Numbered from the stretch's first letter, positions 1-9,448 are shown. The stretch is 29,044 nucleotides of DNA from Chara braunii (GCA_003427395.1 BFEA01000046.1:4456236-4485279); one strand, 5' to 3'. Numbers and translations are program-made. The notes: generated by a model not told the origin, from the letters alone.

Positions 1-753
1 TTGCTGTTTCGGCTGCATCCCGTTTTCGGCCTGGCACCCTTTTTCCAAACCCCTCCTTTGGTACCGTAGGATTTTGGACAACTGGCGCCATGCTCAATTC
101 GGGTGCCACTTTCAAATACTGCATTTTTCAGTTCTGCCCTCGGGGCCTTTGCAGAAATGCCCCTGGTACCGTACGTGTCACCGGTACTTATGCCAGCTCC
201 CCGTACGGTAAGGGGAGGAGTCCCGACCAGTTCTCTGCTGCTGTACTCGTACTCAGTGTGACTTGCCGTTTCGGCATTCGGAATCCAAGACTTCGACTTT
301 GTGCCTTGCCACTGTGTCTGCGTCCGACCCTCAGTCCGAGTCCGTCGTGTCGAGTGAGTGAGTGTGTGTGTGCTCTCACTCTCTCCCTCTCTCTCCCTCT
401 CTCTCATCTCCCTCGGCTCACCCTCAGCCTCACTCCCGTTACAGCTGGAGTTTCCATGCGTTTTCCCCTCTTGCTGTGTGAATAGTGGGCGCTGAAATGT
501 TCATGTGATTTTTTGGAATTTTGTTTTTTCCTGTTTGTCCTAATTGAAAAATTATTCCAAGGTTTCGTGCTGAAGGCAGGGGGTTGTGGTGGCTGTGACG
601 GGGGGGAGATGACGCGCTCTGTGATGAAGGGGCTAGCCTGATGGGTTGAAATAGGGTACAGCAGTGGTGGAGATGGCGGCTTCATCGTGGTAAGACTTCC
701 CGGAGTAGGTCTGAGAGGGATTTTTTGGGGGATATCTGCAACCAGAAAATGAA
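1..753. other. Flank left of element A, no gene recognised
   Basis: No protein family is recognisable here on either strand; open frames of up to 131 codons exist but look like chance. A CT-rich microsatellite lies at about 374-413 and a G run at 600-607. The sequence just left of 754 is the outer flank of the 5' LTR of element A. No matching target-site duplication can be tested because the 3' LTR of that element is not in the window. Confidence 0.5.
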
Positions 754-779
754 TGTTACATGCTGCGCCTGCAACAGGC

Positions 780-975
780 TGCACGGGCCATTTTCAGGCC
801 CGTGTCGTTTTCAGCCCGAAATCCTGAAAACAAGGGCCTACAGGCCCTGTGTCGTTTCAGCCTGAAAGCCTGAAAACAAGGGCCTACAGGCCCTGTGTCG
901 TTTCAGCCTAAAACAGGGCCTTTCTGGCCCTGAGTCTTTTCAGCCTGCAACGGAGGGCCATTTTCAGGCCCTCAT
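780..975 (+). repeat. U3 array of GGGCC...GGCCC palindromic units
   Basis: A unit containing GGGCCTACAGGCCCTGTGTC followed by a TTTCAGCCTGAAA-like stretch starts at 834 and again at 880 (period about 46 bp), with weaker copies before and after. Each unit holds a short inverted repeat (GGGCCT-AC-AGGCCC). The same style of block sits in the U3 position of the inverted LTR at about 27330-27530, so it is a feature of the LTR family. Confidence 0.75.
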
Positions 976-1127
976 AAGATCGACCTGCCCTGAAACTCAG
1001 GCACCAGACCAGGGTTTTAGCTCAAGCCATTTTTGGCCTATTTCAAGACAACCTTTGTTTGAGCTTCAACCCCAGGGTCTGGCACGATTTGGCATTGGCA
1101 AGAGCAGCCTCCTGGACGGGCCAGCAC

Positions 1128-1134
1128 TATATAA
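1128..1134 (+). promoter_or_regulatory. TATA box of the element A LTR
   Basis: TATATAA lies in the middle of the LTR, downstream of the palindromic U3 block and flanked by GGACGGGCCAG / CTGGCCCGTCC, an inverted pair. This is where the U3/R promoter of an LTR is expected. The related LTR at 26335-27540 does not keep an obvious TATA at the equivalent place. Confidence 0.6.
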
Positions 1135-2032
1135 GACTGGCCCGTCCTGCAGGCTGCAGGTAGTTCATAGGGACTTCCCAGGCACTTCACGTGCAGTTCA
1201 GGAGGCAGGAGGTAGTCTTCAGGATTCGGCGGCAGCACTCTGGAGAAGCGCTGCAGTAGTAGTAGCAGCATTAGCAGTAGTCTTCAGCGCTGGGCGCTAG
1301 TAGGAGCTAGAATAGTACTGGAGAGAGAGAGAGATTGGGCGGAGGCCAGGGAGACTTACCTGCAGCACCATAGCTCCAGCTTCGTCTTCGAGTTATCTGC
1401 AGAACAGCGCCATCTTCACAGGTTAGTACCTGGCATGTGACAGAGAGAGAGAGAGAGTTCTTCTTCTTCCTCTTCTCAGTCCATCCCCCTCTCACCCTCT
1501 CGCTACCTGACTTCACTGCATCAGCAGACTACGAGAGAGCGGGCTTGGTGACATTTGGATCCAGACTCAACATTGGGCTTCAGACATTTGACGAGGGATT
1601 ATTTGGGACTTGTACCGAAGATTTGGTGTTAACGACATTCCCATCTCCCCCCCTCTTCTTCGTCTGATCCCCTCTTCTTCGTCTGTGTATGGTCTGGACC
1701 TGGCGCATTCTTCCTGTGTGTAGCGCCACGCCCCTTCACATCTTGTGATGAGGGTGATGTATGGTTGGTCTGCATTGCGACATTGATTGGGCTAGTCATT
1801 GGTATTCTAGCATTCTGCGGCGCTGTCTTGTACCACGTAAGGGAGGTCAATCGTGGTCAGGTCAGGACTTATATCTAAGTCTTCCACTGCGCTACAAAGC
1901 ACCATTTCTGTATGTGTCAGGATGTACACTGCTTGTTGAGATTCCACCAGCACTGCATTGTCCATTCAGTCCTTTCCATCACATTTCGGCTCCCTGGCTT
2001 TACATACATTACCCAACTGGGCATGTATCAGT

Positions 2033-2044
2033 TGGTATCGGAAC
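2033..2044 (+). promoter_or_regulatory. Primer-binding site, initiator tRNA-Met type
   Basis: TGGTATCGGAAC matches 10 of the first 12 bases of TGGTATCAGAGC, the sequence complementary to the 3' end of plant initiator tRNA-Met (recalled from general knowledge). It starts two bases after the LTR end at 2030, the standard geometry for minus-strand DNA priming. Confidence 0.7.
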
Positions 2045-2059
2045 ACCGCACGTGAATCG

Positions 2060-2460
2060 GGACAACATGGATTCACTTCAATACTCATTTATCCTTTTTT
2101 TTATTCTTATTCATTTGAAATTCTTATAAATTTGCAAATACTTAATTATCTTTTTTGACATTTCTTTTCCAAAATATTTTCTTTTTCTAGACTTTCAAAA
2201 ATATGTAGACTTAGTTATTCTTTCTCGGTATTTCTTCCTCGAAATTCGAAAATAGTTTTAATTAATCCTTTCTTGGAATTCTTGTAATTCGAAAATATTT
2301 CTGAATTACTTAAAAAAAAAATTGACACCTCTTTTCGGTAAACATTTCTAATTAATTTCCGGGATTTTTGTAATTGGGAAATACTTTAGAATTAATCAAC
2401 CTCTTTTCCTTTTTGTAATTTGAATTATTTTTTTTTCGACATTTCTTTGAAATTCGAACC
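2060..2460 (+). other. AT-rich leader of element A, first part
   Basis: There is no gene here. The stretch is strongly T-rich and made of diverged short repeats around GAAATTCGAAAATA and TTTTAATTAATTCTTTTT, recurring roughly every 50-70 bp. It lies between the primer-binding site and the gag start, so it is the untranslated leader of the retrotransposon. Confidence 0.6.
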
Positions 2461-2992
2461 TACTTTTAAATTTTAATTCATTCTTTTTCAATAATTTTGA
2501 AATACGTTGGAATTAATTAAATTCTTTTTCCATATTTTGTTTTTGAAATTAAAAAATAATTTTAATTAATTCTTTTTTTTGTAGATTTTAAACTCTATAA
2601 AATTCCCTTATTTAATTTTGTTCTTGAAAATTCAAAAACGCCTTATGTTCTTTTCAAAATTCTTTCTTGGAATTCAATAATATTTTACTTAAAATCCTGT
2701 TTTTTTTTTTTCACATTTTCTTGCAAAATTTACCCAAAATTAATTTCGAATAAATTTAAACACAAATCGGAATTTATTTGCCTTCGAAACTACGGACTTC
2801 TTCTCTTCCCTTTCTCTATATTTTCAGCGAAAAATTTTGGAAAATTTCGTTTTGCAAGTTCCTCCCTTGGATTTGTTTTCAATTTCTCTCCAAGGCGTAT
2901 TCTTGAATTAACCTCGAGTAACATTAATTAATTTGAATCGGAATTAATTTATTTTAATTTTTGTTTTGCAAAATTGAATTTTTGTGAATTTA
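2461..2992 (+). repeat. Leader tandem duplication, copy 1 (intact)
   Basis: This unit of about 530 bp starts TACTTTTAAATTTTAATTCA and is repeated, highly similar, starting at 2993. The similarity covers recognisable blocks such as AAACTCTATAAAATTCCC, CGCCTTATGTTCTTTT and CTCCAAGGCGTATTCTTGAA. Copy 1 is uninterrupted and so shows what the insertion site in copy 2 looked like before insertion. Confidence 0.85.
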
Positions 2993-3323
2993 CTACTTTT
3001 AAATTTTAATTCATTTTTTTTCAACCACCAGTACCTCCGAGCCTGTTTTTGCCGACCCTGATTTTCACTGCGCTCCGAGTTTTGCCGAGCCTGGGTCGCA
3101 CTCCATTTCTTTATGGTACTCTCACGGGAAGTGTTAGTGTGAGTGTGCCCTCACATGACAAGAAAACGAAACGAAGCTCTGGGCGTGATTGCAGTATATG
3201 CATATTGATAAATAGAATATAGAGAGAGTTGTATATCAAGATAGTTATATGTTTTTCTGTCTATACATTCTCGGAAGTGTTAGTGTGAGTGTGCCCTCAG
3301 TGAGGGCATCTCAGCCCCGTGCC

Positions 3324-3600
3324 AGGTTGTCAGATTCCAGAAACTCAAAAAAAAAAAAAAAGACAGGAACAGGGATTCGGCCGTGAAAATGGCTAGATAC
3401 ATTCCCATAAGTGCCAGTGTGATCAGGGTTACAATCCTGTGAGGGAACACAGCTCGAGAAGATCATGGATTCAGATTGTCAGATTCCAGAAAAAGAAAAC
3501 AAGAAAAAAAAAACGGAAACACGGATTCGGCCTGGAAAACGGCTGGGTTACAATCATCTGAGGAAACACAGCTAGAGCAGATCACGGATTCCGCCCTGCC
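3324..3600 (+). repeat. Imperfect tandem duplication inside the TIR insertion
   Basis: TTGTCAGATTCCAGAAA, a poly-A stretch, GGATTCGGCC, a GGGTTACAATC block and GGAACACAGCT...AGATCA.GGATTC occur in this order at 3328-3473 and again at 3476-3595. A shorter duplicated phrase, GGAAGTGTTAGTGTGAGTGT, occurs at about 3129 and 3274. Confidence 0.75.
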
Positions 3601-3796
3601 TCGTTGGCAGGGGACACATAACAAACAAAAGAGAAATAAAAAAAAGAAAACAATAAGTTTCAGAATGTGACCGTCTTTGTTGTAAGATGCATTCAAGACT
3701 GTGAGCTCGGCCTCCTAGACTACCCTGCCCGACATCATTGCAGTACGAAGGCCTTTTTTTTTCCCTTTTCCTTTCGTGCACAGGCAAAATAAATTC

Positions 3797-4069
3797 GGGT
3801 ACTGGCCAGGACAACGTAATTTTCCAACACTGGCGGAGGTACTGGTGGAGGTACTGGTGGTCTCAATAATTTTGGGACATTGCCGACCTTGTGTCCGACC
3901 CCCGAAAACTTCGGGTACTGGCCAGGACAACGTAATTTCCCAACACTGGCGGAGGTACTGGTGGTTTCAATAAGTTTGGGACATTGCCGACCTTGTGTTC
4001 GACCTCCGAAAACTTCGGGTACTGGCCAGGACAATGTAATTTCCCAACACTGGTGGAGGTACTGGTGGT
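3797..4069 (+). repeat. Three-copy subterminal repeat of the TIR insertion
   Basis: Units start with TCGGGTACTGGCCAGGACAA at 3797, 3913 and 4016. Each contains CCCAACACTGG(C/T)GGAGG and TACTGGTGGT; the first carries an extra GGAGGTACTGGT. The third unit is cut at the element's right terminus, so the terminal inverted repeat is the end of a repeat unit. Open frames on both strands here (such as 3735-4034 minus) are repeat translations. Confidence 0.85.
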
Positions 4070-4537
4070 TTCAAAAATTTTTGAAATACGTTGGAATTTA
4101 TTAAATTCTTTTTTCATACTTCGTTTTTGAAATTCAAAAATAATTTTAATTAATTCTTTTTCTTGTAGATTTTAAACTCTATAAAATTCCCTTATTTATT
4201 TTTTTCTTGAAAATTCAGAAACGCCTTATGTTCTTTTTGAAATTCTTTCTTGAAATTTGGGAATATTTTACTTAAATCTTTTTTTTTTTTAATTTTCACA
4301 TTTTCTTGCAAAATCATACCCCAAAATTAATTTCGAATAAATTTTAACCCAAATCAGAATTTTTTTGCCTTCGAAACTACGTACTTCTTTTCTTCCCTTT
4401 TTCTATATTTTCAGCGAAAAATTTTGGAAAATTTCGTTTTGCAAGTTCCTCCCTTGGATTCGTTTTCAATTTGTCTCCAAGGCGTATTCTTGAATTAACC
4501 TCGAGTAACATTAATTAATTTGAATAGGAATTAATTT

Positions 4538-6502
4538 ATGTTAATTCTTGTTTTGCAAAATTTACTTCTTGTGAATTTATCTTCTTTTAATGTTGTTGTA
4601 AATAGGACCCCCTCCCGGGCACGCACAACCAGGAACTCTCAACGCAAAGCTGCCGACCCCGTCGCTGTTGCTGCCGCCTCCACCTCATCTGCTGCCACCT
4701 CATCCTCCCCCACCATAGCCCAATCATCCAGCATCGATATGTTTGGCATCCGCACCGACTCCGTCGACAGCATCGCCCGCAGTCTCGCAGGCGACCAACC
4801 AGCCACAACCCCCGCCGCACCCGACTGTTGCTTCCGCCTTCCCTCATTTGCTGCTACCACCTCATCCTCCCCCACCATGGGCTGGGACCTTCCCTGCTCC
4901 CTGGTTGTGACACGCACAACCAGGAACTCTCAACGCGCAGCCGCCGACCCCATCGTTGTTGCTGCCGCCTCCATCTCATCTGCTGCTACCACCTCGTCCT
5001 CCCCCACCATGGCCCGAGCATACAACATTGATATGTTTGGCATCTGCACCGACTTCGTCGACAGCATCTCCCGCAATCTTGCAGGCGATCAATCAGCCGC
5101 AACCCCCGCCGCACTTGACTTTGCAGCCCTACTCCAGATTATGCAATCCCTCCAGTCATCCATCTCCCTTGTAAACACCTCCATCACTAACATAAAGACC
5201 TCCATCTCTACCATCTCCAACCGTGTCAATGCAATCGAAGGAAACACCCCCGCATCATGGTCGTTACAACCTCCCCCCAAACTAAATCCGCCCCACTTCC
5301 CTCCCCGTCCACATCCACCGTCCTCTTTGCCAGCACGCCATCCACCCGCATCTACCACTACCCCCACCATAGTCACACAGCTGACAAACCCCGCTGTCAC
5401 AAAGTCGTCAACCACCCGCCCCCTTAGTTAAAACCCATCTTGACTTCGTCCGTTATCACCTCCACCCTCCCCATCTATACTCAGATTGTTCCATAAGCTG
5501 TGTATCCCGCCCTTCCACTACTCCCCCCCAATGCTTTCGTCCCCACCAACCCCGCCAACGATTTCACCCTAGTCGACTCTTCAGCTCCCACCCTTGATTT
5601 CATTGCCCTTGCCGTCACTACCGACAGAGTAGGAAAAATCACTCCATCCTTTCGCGCCAATGAGATTCCCACTTTCTCAGGCCAACCCTAGGAAAATGTC
5701 TTCCTTTTCTCGCCAAACTTCAACAAACCTTCTCCCTCCACAACATCCCTGTCGTCCACTGGCTCCCCATGGCCTGCAACAGACTCCAAGACAGTGCCGC
5801 TTGCTAGTGGTACACCGAAATGACCAACCGCCATCACGCCAATCACTGACCTCACACCTTCCTTGAGTGCCTCGTCACCTCCACCTTCCGTCCACAGAAA
5901 ACGGTCGACGACTACATCGACCAATTCTGCCTACTCCAACAAAACGGCCGCACCGACTATTTCGTACAATACGTTCGCTCGCTTCGCCAACATATCCCCA
6001 TCGATATCGTCAACGACATCGCATTCATCTCCCGCGTTAAGCGCGTATGCTGAAAAGACCTAGCTACCGTCCTCTTCCGCGAGTCACCCATGACCCTCTC
6101 CGACCTCCTCACTCGTGCCCTCCAAATCGACCGTGTCCTCTCCCCCTACAAGACCGCGCTTACATCGGCCCCTCCTCGCCCTCACTTCTTCCACAACATC
6201 GCCTCCGAGGACATCTCCTCCACTACGTCCTCGGACGAGTGTTCTCCACCCCCGACCCCGACACCCTCTCCGATCCACTAGACACCACGTCACTCTCTCC
6301 CAATGACCTCTTTGCTATCCACCTCATGTGGATGGAAAAGAGAGAACGCTCTAGCCACCCTCCTGCGACCACCCTCCCGGGCCGCCTCAAGAAACTTACA
6401 CCCGAGGAACGAGCCTACCTTCAGGCAAAAGTTGGATGCTTTCGGTGTCGACAGATAGGCCACCAAGAAACCAACTGCCCACTTGCTAGACAATTCACAT
6501 GA
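4538..6502 (+). pseudogene. gag of element A (frameshifted), with zinc knuckle
   Basis: Gag packages retrotransposon RNA in virus-like particles. The first open frame (4538-5431, 297 codons) is a Ser/Thr/Ala/Pro-rich N-terminal part with an internal duplication and a weakly heptad-like stretch near 5140-5240. Capsid-like sequence follows in other frames around 5700-6060, with a W-rich start and the phrase TVDDYIDQF followed by SLRQHIPIDI, typical of Retrotrans_gag proteins. The frame 6047-6502 ends with a zinc knuckle CFRCRQIGHQETNC (C-X2-C-X4-H-X4-C, about 6437-6478). At least two frameshifts and the stop at 5429-5431 separate these parts, so the gene is not translatable as one protein. The start at 4538 is the first ATG of the long frame and lies in the AT-rich leader; an internal start is equally possible. 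Confidence 0.75.
4616..5120 (+). repeat. Tandem duplication within the gag N-terminal region
   Basis: The block beginning CACGCACAACCAGGAACTCT occurs at 4618 and again at 4912. Both continue through GCCGCCTCC, CTCATCTGCTGC, GATATGTTTGGCATC and ACCCCCGCCGCAC. The spacing of about 294 bp keeps the frame, so the 297-codon frame contains the same protein segment (DMFGI followed by TD.VDSI) twice. A third partial copy (TTTGCTGCTACCACCTCATC) lies between them at about 4848. Confidence 0.85.
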
Positions 6503-6632
6503 CATCTCGTGACCGCCCAACCCGCTACTTTCGCATCCGCCACTCCCGGCCCCTCCTCCACTTGAACACTGTCCCCATGGTCACCACACACCCGTCCCGG
6601 CATCGACGACTAGTCTGTCGACCATCCCATCA

Positions 6633-7331
6633 GTGACGATCTCCACCCCACCAGTGACGATCTCCAACCCACCGATGACCCATTTGGCATCGACAATACG
6701 TCTACCTCCCCCATCTTCGGTGCCACACATCCCACCGGACGACCCCCAGGCGTCGCAACCCTCGTTGCCTGACGCACCCCCCACCGCCACAAGTTTCGCG
6801 ACCCTCCTTCCCAATCCATCCTTTGTCACCTTCTCTGATGTTGCCAAGGAACAAGCTGGACACGATTGGCTTGTCCGATTAGGCAATGAACAATGCTGCC
6901 TCGACACCATTATTTCCATCGCCAACTCGTCACGCTTTCACCTCAAATTCATTGCCGCCACCCTTGGTGCGTCTACGACCAAGTTTCGGACCCTCCTCGA
7001 CATTGGAGCCACCGGTAACTTCATCACCGAGGCGCGTGTCCGAAAAGCCGGTCTTACCTCTACCGGTTACGACTCCCCAATTACGATTTGTTTAGGGGAC
7101 AAAGACACCGTCATCGAAGTAGACCGCACGGTTCCCGAGACCACCATGACTGTCGGAACCCTCCGCAGTCAGGTCTCATTCGATTTCATGCACTTAATGT
7201 GTGATATCGTTTTGGGAACACCGTGGCTGGATCGCTACATGCCATACACATTCCACCCCAACTTCCTTTGCCTCACCAACCCCCTTGACACAACCATCGA
7301 CATTCCCTATCTCCCCTTTTCCACCTCTTAA
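6633..7331 (+). pseudogene. Aspartic protease of element A, copy 1
   Basis: Retropepsin-like proteases cut Gag-Pol polyproteins. The 232-codon frame has a Pro-rich linker (residues 1-60), then LLDIGATGNFI with the catalytic Asp at about residue 123 (codon near 6999), where the family motif is usually D-S/T-G-A. The C-terminal signature is CDIVLGTPWLDRY. The frame stops at 7329-7331 and the reverse transcriptase continues in another frame, so a frameshift separates protease and RT. It follows the zinc knuckle of gag by about 150 bp, the usual gag-protease order. The sequence from about 6700 to 7710 is repeated in tandem immediately downstream. Confidence 0.75.
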
Positions 7332-7439
7332 AGCTCCGTCGCCCCGCACCAATTCCTCCACATGGCTCGCACGAACCCAGACTCCACCTATTATTGCCTT
7401 GTCCTTGATCGTGAGCGTCCCCCAAGATTGGCTCTCAAC

Positions 7440-7710
7440 AGACAAACCTGACCAAGCCTCCCCCTCTGACCCCGCCCTCACCTCCATCCTCGATGAGTTC
7501 AAGGACGTCTTCCCCGGGTCCTTGCCTGTGGGACTACCTCCGGATCGTGGCGTATCCCACACCATCGATTTGGAGCCCGGTCATTCTCCACCTTGCTGCC
7601 CTCCGTACCAACTCTTCGTTCTGGAAGCCAAAGAAATGAAGCGGAAACTCAATGAACTCCTTGAAAAAGGATTCATTAAGCTGAGTTCATCCCCTTTCGG
7701 TACGAGCTGC
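7440..7710 (+). pseudogene. Start of reverse transcriptase, copy 1 (truncated by duplication)
   Basis: The translation from about 7490 reads DEFKDVFPG, then a substrate-side linker and [20 protein letters not shown], the N-terminal fingers region of a Ty3/gypsy RT. It stops matching the family at about 7710, exactly where sequence from upstream (LPPPSSVPHIPPDDPQ-like, as near 6700) restarts. The rest of RT follows only after the second copy. The continuing open frame to 7905 is a chimera of RT and the duplicated protease linker. Confidence 0.75.
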
Positions 7711-7782
7711 TGCCTCCCCTCTCTTCGGTGCCGCACATCCCACCGGACGACCCCCAGGCGTCGCAACCCTCGTTGCCTGACG

Positions 7783-7852
<70 letters not shown>
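7783..7852 (+). repeat. 70-bp uninterrupted poly-C tract
   Basis: Counted from the sequence, 70 consecutive C residues stand where copy 1 has only CGCACCCCCCACCGCCACA (about 6771-6789). Proline or glycine homopolymers in open frames across it are meaningless translations. It may be genuine slippage expansion or an assembly/basecalling artefact. Confidence 0.95.
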
Positions 7853-7853
<1 letters not shown>

Positions 7854-8256
7854 CCACATGTTTCGGGACCCTCCTTTCGAATCCATCCTCTGTCACCTTC
7901 TTTGATGTTGCTGAGGAACAAGCTCGACACGATTGGCTTGTCTGATTAGGCAATGAACAATGCTGCCTCAACACCATTATTTCCATCGCCAACTCATTAC
8001 ACTTTCACCTCAAATTCATTGCCGCCACCCCCTCCTTGACATTGGAGCTCCCGGTAACTTCATCACTGATGCGTGTGTCAGGAAAGCCGGTCCTACCTCT
8101 ACCGGTTACGACTCCCCAATTACGATTTGTTTAGGGGACAAAGACACCGCCGTCGTAGTAAACCGTACAGTTCCCGAGACCACCATGACTGTTGGAACCC
8201 TCCGCAGTCAGGTCTCATTCGATTTCATGCACTTAATGTGCGATATCGTCTTGGGA

Positions 8257-8528
8257 ACATCGTGGCTGGATCGCTACATGCCATTTCACCCCAACTTCCT
8301 CCACCTCACGAACCCCCCTGAGACAACCATCGACATTCCCTATCTCCCCTTTCCCACCTCTCAAAGCTCCGTCACCCCGCACCAATTCCATCGTGGCTGG
8401 ATCGCTACATGCCATACGCATTCCACCCCAACTTACTCCACCTCACAAAACCCCTGACACAACCATCGACATTCCCTATCTCCCCTTTCCCACCTCTCAA
8501 AGCTTCGTCACCCTGCACCAATTCCTCC
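8257..8528 (+). repeat. 131-bp tandem duplication inside protease copy 2
   Basis: The segment starting ATCGTGGCTGGATCGCTACA occurs at 8257 and 8389, each running through CCATCGACATTCCCTATCTC to the ACCAATTCC block. Copy 1 of the gene (7219-7362) has this segment once. The duplication therefore arose after the larger 1-kb duplication or in parallel with it. Confidence 0.85.
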
Positions 8529-8679
8529 ACATGGCTCGCACGAACCCGGACTCCACCTACTATTGCCTTGTCCTTGATCGCGAGCGTCCCCAGGACTTGC
8601 TTCCAACAGACAAACCCGACCTAGCCTCCCCCTCTGACCCCGCATCCTCGATGAGTTCAAGGACGTCTTCCCTGGGTCC

Positions 8680-9448
8680 TTGCCTGCCGGACTACCTCCG
8701 GATCGTGGCGTATCGCACACCATCTATTTGGAGCCCGGTCATTCTCCACCTTGCTGCCCTCCGTACCAACTCTCCGTTCCGGAAGCCGAAGAAATGAAGC
8801 GGAAAATCAATGAACTCCTTGAAAAAGGATTCATTAAGCTAAGTTCATCCGCCTTCGGTACGAGCTGCCTTTTCGTAAAGAAAGGTGGAACATATAAACT
8901 ATGGATGTGCATAGACACGATCAAGGACAAGTACCCCCTACGTCGGATCTCCAAGCTTCTTGATCGACTCCGTGGAGCCAAGTATTTCACCAAGGTCGAG
9001 CTTCGTAGTTGTTTCCACTTGATACGCATCCGCCAGGAGGACACCCACAAGTCCGCATTCCGCTCTCGGTTCGGGCACTACGAGTTCCTTGTGATGCTTT
9101 TCGGACTTACCAATGCCCCTGCCACATTTCAGTCCACCATGAATCACATCTTCCCCAACCTCCTCGAAGTCTGTGTTGTCGTCTACCTTGATGACATCCT
9201 CGTCTATTGCCCCACCTTCGAGTCCCACCTTCGAGTCCCACCTTCAGCATCTCCGCCAGGTCCTCTCTATCCTGAGAGAGCAAAAATTCTACGCCAAGCT
9301 TAGCAAATGCACCTTTGGCGCTTCAAGCGTTGAGTACCTTGGCCACATCGTCTCCGTTGAAGGCATCAACATAGACCCCTCGAAGGTCACCGCCCTCATC
9401 GAGTATCCACCTCCCAAGACTCTACTCCAACTCTGATCATTTCTCGGA
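8680..9448 (+). pseudogene. Reverse transcriptase of element A (truncated)
   Basis: This is the RNA-dependent DNA polymerase domain of a Ty3/gypsy element. In the frame 8680-9303 residues 50-65 give KGFIKLSS, residues 139-150 give [12 protein letters not shown] and residues 167-176 give [10 protein letters not shown] with the catalytic Asp pair (about 9184-9195). The motif A position reads [13 protein letters not shown], where family members have an Asp in the place of the Glu, so the first catalytic Asp is lost. A 13-bp tandem duplication at 9215-9240 shifts the frame; the thumb ([28 protein letters not shown]) continues in the frame 9173-9436. A stop precedes SFLG at about 9437, and the match ends there at a GGA-repeat junction. 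RNase H and integrase of this element are missing. Confidence 0.85.
9215..9240 (+). repeat. 13-bp tandem duplication that frameshifts RT
   Basis: CCTTCGAGTCCCA occurs twice back to back. The duplication is not a multiple of three; reading switches from the correct ESHL to RVPPS, and the expected continuation QHLRQVL is found in the other frame from 9241. Confidence 0.85.

Larger units (their letters stand above)
754..2030 (+). mobile_element. 5' LTR of Ty3/gypsy element A
   Basis: The segment begins TGTTACA and ends TGTATCA, the TG...CA ends expected of an LTR. Two bases after its end lies a primer-binding site, so it is a 5' LTR on the + strand. A diverged copy of the same sequence is present in inverted orientation at 26335-27540, where it is followed on the correct side by a polypurine tract; this independently supports the start. 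Inside are a palindrome-rich U3 repeat block (780-975), a TATA box (1128-1134), GCAGTAG-type triplet runs (1250-1290) and two GA microsatellites (about 1320-1334 and 1440-1458). Open frames inside it (for example 1437-1667 and 1761-2129) are not treated as genes. The ends are inferred by eye and may be off by a few bases. Confidence 0.8.
3024..4069. mobile_element. 1046-bp insertion with terminal inverted repeats and TTCA duplication
   Basis: The left end ACCACCAGTACCTCC (3024-3038) is the exact reverse complement of the right end GGAGGTACTGGTGGT (4055-4069); one more base pair extends it to 16 bp. TTCA stands directly outside both ends (3020-3023 and 4070-4073). Removing the segment and one TTCA gives a sequence matching the uninterrupted leader copy at about 2480-2510. 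This is the signature of a cut-and-paste DNA transposon or a non-autonomous derivative. No transposase is recognisable inside. The interior holds direct duplications (3127/3273, 3324/3475) and three copies of a unit of about 105 bp at the right end. The superfamily is not assigned; a 4-bp duplication is compatible with several. Confidence 0.75.
2993..4600 (+). repeat. Leader tandem duplication, copy 2 (split by insertion)
   Basis: The first 31 bases (2993-3023) repeat 2461-2490. The copy then breaks and resumes at about 4070 with TTTGAAATACGTTGG, matching copy 1 from about 2496 onward, and continues to roughly 4600 where gag begins. The interruption is exactly the TIR-bounded segment 3024-4069. 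The proposed gag start codon at 4538 lies inside the end of this copy. Confidence 0.85.
7711..8870 (+). repeat. Tandem second copy of protease-to-early-RT segment
   Basis: Sequence from about 6700-7710 recurs here in the same order: CATCCCACCGGACGACCCCC, CGATTGGCTTGTC, the protease active-site region with DIGAPGNFI (near 8040), CDIVLGTSWLDRY, MARTNPDSTYYC and [13 protein letters not shown] small deletion just before the protease motif removes the LGASTTKF equivalent. The copy then runs into the remaining RT without a break. Within it, about 131 bp are duplicated again (8257-8387 and 8389-8528). Confidence 0.85.

Noticed and set aside
3735-4117. Repeated MSWPVPEVFGG-like proteins on the minus strand
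   Set aside because: They are translations of the 105-bp tandem repeat at the end of the TIR insertion.
7581-7992. Open frames with long Gly or Pro homopolymers on both strands
   Set aside because: They translate the 70-bp poly-C run; the flanking residues belong to duplicated protease/RT sequence.
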